Positions 8,085 through 12,260 of a stretch of DNA of 12,260 nucleotides are shown here, one piece after another (position 1 is the first letter of the stretch; every line of letters begins with the position of its first letter). The notes beneath the pieces are model-generated. The model saw nothing but the letters and a program-made list of their open reading frames with translations. It searched no databases and had not been told where the DNA came from. Both the position numbers and the translations under genes were made by a program. This DNA is from an uncultured Lachnospiraceae bacterium (GTDB lineage: Bacteria > Bacillota > Clostridia > Lachnospirales > Lachnospiraceae): contig CAJOLO010000030.1 of the NCBI GenBank assembly GCA_905235345.1, forward strand, positions 1 through 12,260. The letters run 5' to 3'.

Positions 8085-9593
8085 TTACCGGCTCATCGTT
8101 CCAATCCTTGTTGTTTTAGGAATAGCACTGTACTGACTTCCATTTACCTTGACCGAATCTTCTTCCTCACCATCCACATAAATATGCTTCCACACCTCCA
8201 CATAATAGCCGGTGTGTGCCTCCGTTACATTCGTTGTTCCTACAGGCAATGTATCGTCATATATCGTCTTATCTTCACCCGGTTCATATGTATCTATTAC
8301 CTGGCTTTCAAATGATATACGACGATTAGCTGCACGGGTCTCATGTCCGTATATTGCCACAGAGATTGAACCGCCTCCGGCATAGGCATCAATGTAAATG
8401 GGATATTCCGTATTGTTTGTAAACTTAAAATCCTCATATCCTTCCGCTATCGCCGCATCCATTCCTTTTTCCACATAACTTACCGTCATGGAATGAGGAT
8501 ATCTCTCATCAACCTGAAGCTCAGCTTCCAACACAGCATCATATAGGGTAGTTGCCACTTGGCATATTCCTCCTCCCATTCCATCCACCAGTTCTGCATT
8601 GATATACTGCCCGGCATTTAAATATCCGTTTTCTTCGGTAAATGGTGCCACCGTATCATACACTGAAAACTGTTGTCCCGGAAGTACAACATTATCTGCA
8701 ATCTTACTAGTGCCCACTATAAGATTACCTATTCTATCCTTGTTTTTCTGATTATAATCAGTTACTGCCCTTCCAAGAAGGCTGTCAACTCCATAAAAAT
8801 CTTCTTCGCTGTAAGCAGGTTCGATTACCTCAGTAACTGCTGCAATAGTAACATCCTTTTGCTTCCATGTTTTTTCCAGCACCTTATTAACCATTACTAT
8901 CGTTTTCTCATAATCTATCCCAAGTCCTTCTTCACTTGGATAAACCACAAAATTCCCATCACTTCTTGTCATTGTAGAGCTTACCGGTGTCTTCTTCATA
9001 TCATCTGCTTCATCAGTAAGCATTTCTATAAGCTTCTCCTCATCAATAGTCTTTTCCGGAGTCAGAGTAATGTGGTCGCTTTTCAACATCTGAATTTCTT
9101 TATACCTGTTAAGTATATTTCCGTTTTTGCCAAACATCAGCGCATCACATACCACACTTTCGTAATCGACCTTCAGACCCGCCTCAGAAAATGTGGTACT
9201 ATAGGTTCCGAGATTATCCTTAAATACAAGCTTCAATTTTCCCATATCTTTAAGATATTTCTCATATGCTTCAACCGCTTCATCATAATTGAGACCGCTT
9301 ACATCCACCTCATCTAAATATATTCCGTCACATATAGTTCCCGAGTGAATAAGCTCATCCCTTGACATACTATTATTGTTATCACCGTCGGATATCAACG
9401 TGCTATCCTGTGAATTCTCATTTTTTTCCAATTTACCATTGATCACACCATCAATAAGAAAATGATCTATTAAGAAATAAATACCACCTATCAATCCGAC
9501 ACAAATAAAGAGAAAGACTGTTCTTCTTATATACAAACGAATTTTTCTTCTTCTCTTTTTCTTTTTTCTTTTCCTTCTCTCTTCCTCATTCAT
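8085..9593 (-). CDS. VanW-family protein with C-terminal G5-like domain, membrane-anchored
   Basis: A 502-aa envelope protein. The N-terminus is very basic (residues 6-19), then one transmembrane helix (about 25-43), so the rest is predicted to be outside the membrane. A low-complexity linker (55-80) is followed by a peptidoglycan-binding-4-like region (about 88-270). The VanW core spans about 280-415, with the characteristic LPGQQFSVYDTVAPFTEENGY region (304-324) and GGGICQVATTLYDA (340-353). A short G5-like domain (about 427-498) ends the protein. VanW was named from vancomycin-resistance clusters, but its biochemical role is not established, and this family is common in Clostridia without resistance. 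No other van genes are present, so resistance should not be inferred. The start ATG at 9593 follows AGGTGA (9603-9598 on the minus strand). Confidence 0.9.
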   Translation of the reverse strand: MNEEERRKRKKKKRRRKIRLYIRRTVFLFICVGLIGGIYFLIDHFLIDGVINGKLEKNENSQDSTLISDGDNNNSMSRDELIHSGTICDGIYLDEVDVSGLNYDEAVEAYEKYLKDMGKLKLVFKDNLGTYSTTFSEAGLKVDYESVVCDALMFGKNGNILNRYKEIQMLKSDHITLTPEKTIDEEKLIEMLTDEADDMKKTPVSSTMTRSDGNFVVYPSEEGLGIDYEKTIVMVNKVLEKTWKQKDVTIAAVTEVIEPAYSEEDFYGVDSLLGRAVTDYNQKNKDRIGNLIVGTSKIADNVVLPGQQFSVYDTVAPFTEENGYLNAGQYINAELVDGMGGGICQVATTLYDAVLEAELQVDERYPHSMTVSYVEKGMDAAIAEGYEDFKFTNNTEYPIYIDAYAGGGSISVAIYGHETRAANRRISFESQVIDTYEPGEDKTIYDDTLPVGTTNVTEAHTGYYVEVWKHIYVDGEEEDSVKVNGSQYSAIPKTTRIGTMSR

Positions 9594-9658
9594 TTTATCA
9601 CCTGTTAAACCACTATTCTAATATAATAATAATGTCTATTCCTATTAACATATTTTTT

Positions 9659-9687
9659 ATTATACTCTACTATATAATGAAATAAAA
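9659..9687 (-). promoter_or_regulatory. Possible promoter of the VanW-family gene
   Basis: On the minus strand a consensus -10 TATAAT occupies 9664-9659. No good -35 is found at 16-18 bp (TTTTAT at 9687-9682 is the best). The DNA here is so AT-rich that a chance match is likely. Confidence 0.3.
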
Positions 9688-9720
9688 TAACTTTTTTCCG
9701 ATTTTATTACTTGTCTATAT

Positions 9721-9920
9721 CAATTAGTCGTGTACTCTCATAAACTTTTAAAAATTTATCGAAGCCTTTATCATTAGTCGTGTGCTTATATAAACTGTCA
9801 AAAATTTATTGAAGCCTTTATCATTAGTCGTGTGCTTATATAAACTGTCAAAAATTTATCGAAGCCTTTATCATTAGTCGTGTGCTTATATAAACTGTCA
9901 AAAATTTATTGAAGCCTTTA
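9721..9920. repeat. Four tandem copies of a 50-bp repeat
   Basis: Units are 9721-9770, 9771-9820, 9821-9870 and 9871-9920, exactly 50 bp each and head to tail with no spacers. Units 2, 3 and 4 are identical except at unit position 40, which reads C, T, C, T across units 1-4. Unit 1 has diverged at about eight further positions. Each unit contains an imperfect inverted repeat (CTTATATAAA against TTTATYGAAG) around a 10-nt loop. On the minus strand, units 2-4 each carry TTGACA. The array fills the space between the divergent VanW-family and pyrC genes, and its last unit overlaps the pyrC promoter. It has no ORF and no variable spacers. Confidence 0.95.
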
Positions 9921-9937
9921 CACAAGTTAGTTATAAT
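9909..9937 (+). promoter_or_regulatory. pyrC promoter, -35 inside the last tandem repeat
   Basis: The -10 is a consensus TATAAT (9932-9937). At a 17-bp spacing the -35 is TTGAAG (9909-9914), which is unit positions 39-44 of repeat copy 4. Copies carrying C at position 40 would read TCGAAG, a weaker box. The start is expected near 9944, with a leader of about 80 nt. Confidence 0.65.
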
Positions 9938-9978
9938 ATCTATAGTTAGGACTCGCTTCTGTCGGTGCTGCTAAAACT

Positions 9979-9995
9979 ATATGACAATGTCATAT
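9979..9995. promoter_or_regulatory. 17-bp palindrome in the pyrC leader
   Basis: ATATGACA-A-TGTCATAT is a perfect inverted repeat with 8-bp arms and a single central base, about 35-50 nt after the predicted pyrC start. A one-base centre argues for a dimeric protein binding site rather than an RNA hairpin. The regulator is unknown. Confidence 0.4.
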
Positions 9996-10025
9996 TATTA
10001 TTTATCAAATAATGGAGGTTTGACT

Positions 10026-11435
10026 ATGCTTTTAATTAAAAACGGCTATATTATAGATCCAAAATCAGGACGAAACGGTATATATGATATTCTCATCAAA
10101 GATGACCGAATTATTAAGATACTTCCATATATTATGGATTATGATATTCCGGAAAAAGATAAGGATAATATTCAGATCATTGATGCAGATAAAATGATGA
10201 TTGCACCGGGGCTTGTTGATGTACACTCTCATTTTCGCGATCCCGGTTTTACATATAAAGAAGATATCCTGACAGGATCAAAGGCTGCCGCTGCTGGTGG
10301 CTACACCACGGTTGTTCTTATGGCGAACACCAAACCGGCTGTTGATAATCCGGATACACTTAACTATGTACTTGATAAAGCTGACGAGGCAGATATTCAT
10401 GTATTTACCTGCGCTACTATCACAAAAGGTCTTAAGGGTGAAGAACTTAATGATATGGATACACTTAATGAACTAGGTGCCATCGGTTTCACGGATGATG
10501 GTATTCCTATTATGAATGAAGATATTGTTATTGCAGCCATGAAGAAAGCAAAGGAGTTAAACACTCCTCTCAGTTTTCATGAAGAAAATCCCGATTTTAT
10601 CACCAATAACGGAATCAACCATGGTAAAGCCTCTGAATATTATGGAATTGAAGGTTCTCCCAGAGCCGCTGAAATAGACATGATTTCACGTGATATCAAT
10701 CTTGCCGAAAAATATGATTCCCCAATTGATATACAGCATATCAGCACAAGAGAAGGTGTTGAACTGATTCGACAGAAGAAATTAGAAATCATCCGGAAGA
10801 AGAATCTATACCTTCCTCTTCCATTATCAAACGAGAATGTTACTGATATTTCATCAGACTCGGATTATAACAAATCAGTTACACAGATCATTCCTATGAA
10901 AACTTCATGGAACATCAATATACATGGAGAAGCCACACCTCATCACTTCTCTTTAACAGAAGATGCTGTTATAGAAAATGGTACTCTCGCTAAAATGAAT
11001 CCTCCCCTCAGAACAGAGAAGGACAGACTTGCAATTATACAGGGACTTAAAGATAATACCATTGATATTATAGCCACAGACCATGCTCCTCACAGTTTTG
11101 AGGAAAAATCAAAAGCTATTACGGAAGCACCCAGCGGAATTATCGGATTGGAAACTGCTCTTTCACTTGCAATTACGAATCTGGTAAAACCCGGTCATTT
11201 AACCTATACAGAAATGATAGAAAAATTTACCATCAATCCTGCTATGATGTATAACCTGGATTACGGATATATTGAAGAAGGTGGTCCGGCCGACCTTGTC
11301 ATCTTTAATGACCAGCCATATATTGTCGGCGATCCGGTTTCAAAATCATCCAACTCTCCATTTATCGGAAAACAATTATATGGTGAAATCATATATACAA
11401 TCTGTGACGGAAATATAGTATACCATAAAGAATAA
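10026..11435 (+). CDS. pyrC: Dihydroorotase (class I) with an insertion
   Basis: This enzyme interconverts N-carbamoyl-L-aspartate and dihydroorotate in de novo pyrimidine synthesis and is a zinc amidohydrolase. The metal-binding DVHSHFRDPG (65-74, His67 and His69) is present, then GFTDDG (154-159), where class I enzymes have Asp rather than a carboxylated Lys. His185 (SFHEE), His238 (QHIST) and the catalytic Asp352 in ATDHAPH (350-356) follow. MNPPLRTEKDR (324-334) is also typical. Between VELIR (245-249) and TPHHF (304-308) there are 54 residues where family members usually have about 13, which explains the 469-aa length against the usual 425-430. GGAGG (10014-10018) lies 7 nt before ATG 10026; the in-frame ATG at 9981 has no such site and falls in a palindrome. 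No other pyr gene is in the window, and no PyrR attenuator was recognised. Confidence 0.95.
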   Translation: MLLIKNGYIIDPKSGRNGIYDILIKDDRIIKILPYIMDYDIPEKDKDNIQIIDADKMMIAPGLVDVHSHFRDPGFTYKEDILTGSKAAAAGGYTTVVLMANTKPAVDNPDTLNYVLDKADEADIHVFTCATITKGLKGEELNDMDTLNELGAIGFTDDGIPIMNEDIVIAAMKKAKELNTPLSFHEENPDFITNNGINHGKASEYYGIEGSPRAAEIDMISRDINLAEKYDSPIDIQHISTREGVELIRQKKLEIIRKKNLYLPLPLSNENVTDISSDSDYNKSVTQIIPMKTSWNINIHGEATPHHFSLTEDAVIENGTLAKMNPPLRTEKDRLAIIQGLKDNTIDIIATDHAPHSFEEKSKAITEAPSGIIGLETALSLAITNLVKPGHLTYTEMIEKFTINPAMMYNLDYGYIEEGGPADLVIFNDQPYIVGDPVSKSSNSPFIGKQLYGEIIYTICDGNIVYHKE

Positions 11436-11501
11436 ATGAACATCCGGTAGTTTTACTAATATTATAATTCTACATTCATGTACATACTTGCAGAACTATT
11501 A

Positions 11502-11537
11502 ACTCAGTCGAATTTTTTCGACTGAGTATATTTTTAT
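11502..11537 (+). terminator. Intrinsic terminator of pyrC
   Basis: A perfect 11-bp stem ACTCAGTCGAA / TTCGACTGAGT with a TTTT loop (11502-11527) is followed by ATATTTTTAT. It lies 66 nt after the pyrC stop. Confidence 0.85.
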
Positions 11538-11560
11538 AAACTCACCTACTTTCGACTATA

Positions 11561-11576
11561 TGTTTCACGTGAAACA
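11561..11576. promoter_or_regulatory. parS site 1 (ParB/Spo0J binding site)
   Basis: TGTTTCACGTGAAACA is an exact match to the Firmicute parS palindrome. Here flanking A and T extend it to 18 bp. ParB loads here, spreads, and recruits SMC near the origin. It lies upstream of the ParA gene, which supports its identity. Confidence 0.95.
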
Positions 11577-11577
11577 T

Positions 11578-11779
11578 TCTTTTTATAAAATATCATATAT
11601 ACTAATGTTATTTGTTAATTGGAGCGATGACGAAAAATCTAAAGATAATGACATTATTTGTATATAAAACTTTAGTTCAATAACTAAACTATTTGAAATA
11701 AATATGTATTATATTTTAGGCTTATGATTATTTTTAAAATGTATTAAAAAAATATTATAGATAATTGTTTTGGGCTACA
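11578..11779. other. Very AT-rich spacer between the two parS sites
   Basis: The stretch 11581-11760 is about 17% GC by my count (30 of 180 bases). It has two small inverted repeats: ATAATG-A-CATTAT (11645-11657) and TTTAGTT-CAAT-AACTAAA (11671-11688). I see no gene, ribosome binding site with a usable ORF, or DnaA box. It could be a spacer for ParB spreading, or simply neutral. Confidence 0.6.
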
Positions 11780-11795
11780 TGTTTCACGTGAAACA
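11780..11795. promoter_or_regulatory. parS site 2 (ParB/Spo0J binding site)
   Basis: This is a second exact copy of TGTTTCACGTGAAACA, 219 bp after the first. Two closely spaced exact sites are very unlikely by chance and mark a centromere-like region beside parA. Confidence 0.95.
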
Positions 11796-11875
11796 ATATT
11801 ATCTGCTATAATCAATACCTTGTTGTTAATATTAAAAATTTTACTATATATCGTCTTTCTCTTTTTTTATTTTTA

Positions 11876-11884
11876 TGTTATAAT
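11876..11884 (+). promoter_or_regulatory. Possible extended -10 promoter toward parA
   Basis: TGTTATAAT is a consensus extended -10 (TATAAT at 11879-11884). The -35 position (11856-11861, TTTCTC) is poor. A start near 11891 would give a leader of about 290 nt to parA, opening with a hairpin: GTTTC (11894-11898) pairs with GAAAC (11930-11934), and TTGTAA (11899-11904) with TTACAA (11915-11920). Confidence 0.4.
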
Positions 11885-11952
11885 TAGCCTTGCGTTTCTT
11901 GTAAAATCATTTTATTACAATTAATAAAAGAAACACACATGAATAATTTTTG

Positions 11953-12122
11953 AGAACATTCCCAGCGTTCTTACTGCTGAATGTGCGTCAGCTTTGCTTA
12001 CATTTCCATCTGCACATTTCTGCAATACGCCGGAGACTTTTATCTTATACTAAGATTGGACAACTACAGTGTGGTAACAAATATGTCCCAGTTGGAATTC
12101 AATCCCCAATGCTCCGCGAGTC
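11953..12122 (+). ncRNA. Candidate structured RNA or dispersed repeat upstream of parA
   Basis: GC rises to about 43% over 11951-12130, against about 17% in the parS spacer. Several pairings are possible. AGAAC (11953-11957) with GTTCT (11967-11971). ACATTC...AGC with GCT-GAATGT (11956-11984, with a CC bulge). AATGTGC (11980-11986) with GCACATT (12012-12018); this competes with the previous one for AATGT. A long-range helix CG-c-CGGAG (12028-12035) with CTCCGCG (12112-12118) encloses ATTGG (12055-12059) with CCAAT (12106-12110). It matches no RNA family I recognise (not a T-box, 6S, tRNA or SRP RNA). One frame on each strand is open over much of it but without a convincing start. It may be an untranslated leader of parA, an independent RNA, a dispersed repeat or a gene remnant. 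The strand is assumed from the upstream promoter-like sequence. Confidence 0.3.
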
Positions 12123-12180
12123 TTGAACAATTATCATAGTAACTACAAGATATAACAATTGCAAAAGGAAGAATTATAAT

Positions 12181-12260
12181 ATGGGAAGAATTATTGCTAT
12201 TGCAAATCAAAAAGGTGGTGTCGGTAAAACCACAACATCAATTAATCTTTCTGCCTGTCT
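12181..12260 (+). CDS. soj: ParA/Soj chromosome-partitioning ATPase, 5' end only
   Basis: The first 26 codons plus two bases are present before the window ends. The protein begins MGRIIAIANQKGGVGKTTTS, with the deviant Walker A motif KGGVGKTT (residues 11-18) of the ParA/MinD family. With ParB bound at parS, ParA/Soj helps segregate origins and in Bacillus controls DnaA. The two parS sites upstream favour chromosomal Soj over a plasmid ParA or MinD. A purine-rich AAAGGA (12164-12169) lies 11 nt before the ATG. ParB is expected next, outside the window. Confidence 0.92.
   Translation, partial: MGRIIAIANQKGGVGKTTTSINLSAC

Noticed and set aside
8673..9317. 214-codon plus-strand open frame opposite the VanW-family gene
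   Set aside because: It is a shadow of a well-supported gene on the other strand and has no convincing start signal or family resemblance.
8085..9593. Vancomycin resistance determinant
   Set aside because: VanW-family proteins are widespread in Clostridia, and no vanH, vanA/B, vanX or vanRS gene is in the window.
9721..9920. CRISPR array
   Set aside because: The 50-bp units abut directly and are nearly identical throughout; there are no variable spacers and no cas genes.
9938..10025. PyrR-type attenuator in the pyrC leader
   Set aside because: There is no terminator/antiterminator pair and no recognisable PyrR binding loop; only a short palindrome is present.
11947..12126. Small protein gene in the GC-rich island (plus frame 11947-12126, or minus frame 12130-12053)
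   Set aside because: The plus frame has no ATG until near its end and no ribosome binding site; the minus frame needs a TTG start and is interrupted by a TAG at 12052-12050. A broken remnant remains possible.
11436..12180. oriC with DnaA boxes
   Set aside because: I found no TTATCCACA or close copy on either strand, so the AT-rich region is not supported as the replication origin itself.

Overview
The window looks like ordinary chromosome from a low-GC Firmicute of the class Clostridia, most like Lachnospiraceae. The evidence is AT-rich intergenic DNA, strong AGGAG-type ribosome binding sites, a MecA adaptor, a VanW/G5-type envelope protein, a LacI-like receptor fused to GGDEF, and two exact Firmicute parS sites just upstream of a ParA/Soj gene. 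The parS/parA pair suggests the right end lies near the replication origin. No insertion sequence, phage, tRNA, rRNA or CRISPR array was found.

Layout: (1) 1-980, a mecA monocistron with its own promoter and a strong intrinsic terminator. (2) 1054-5599, a plus-strand run of a membrane-anchored D-Ala-D-Ala carboxypeptidase, a DegS-like histidine-kinase-family protein and argS. Gaps are short and no terminator lies between them, so one promoter at 1054-1082 may serve all three. (3) 5634-5682, a perfect 19-bp hairpin between convergent argS and the next gene. (4) 5687-9593 on the minus strand, a soluble sugar-receptor-like/GGDEF diguanylate cyclase and, upstream of it, a VanW-family membrane-anchored protein. 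(5) 9594-10025, a divergent intergenic region with four 50-bp tandem repeats; the last one appears to supply the -35 box of the pyrC promoter. (6) 10026-11435, a class I dihydroorotase with an insertion of about 41 residues, ended by a clear terminator. (7) 11436-12180, a 745-bp intergenic region with two parS sites in very AT-rich DNA, then a roughly 180-bp island of much higher GC that can fold and may be an RNA or a dispersed repeat. (8) From 12181, the first 26 codons of parA/soj.

The genes are mostly housekeeping: proteolysis control, peptidoglycan trimming, arginyl-tRNA synthesis, c-di-GMP signalling, pyrimidine synthesis and chromosome segregation. I see no complete new multi-gene system. 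The points most worth a second look are the kinase-family protein that has Asn where the phospho-accepting His should be, the repeat array built into the pyrC promoter, the GC-rich island in front of parA, and the insertion in dihydroorotase.
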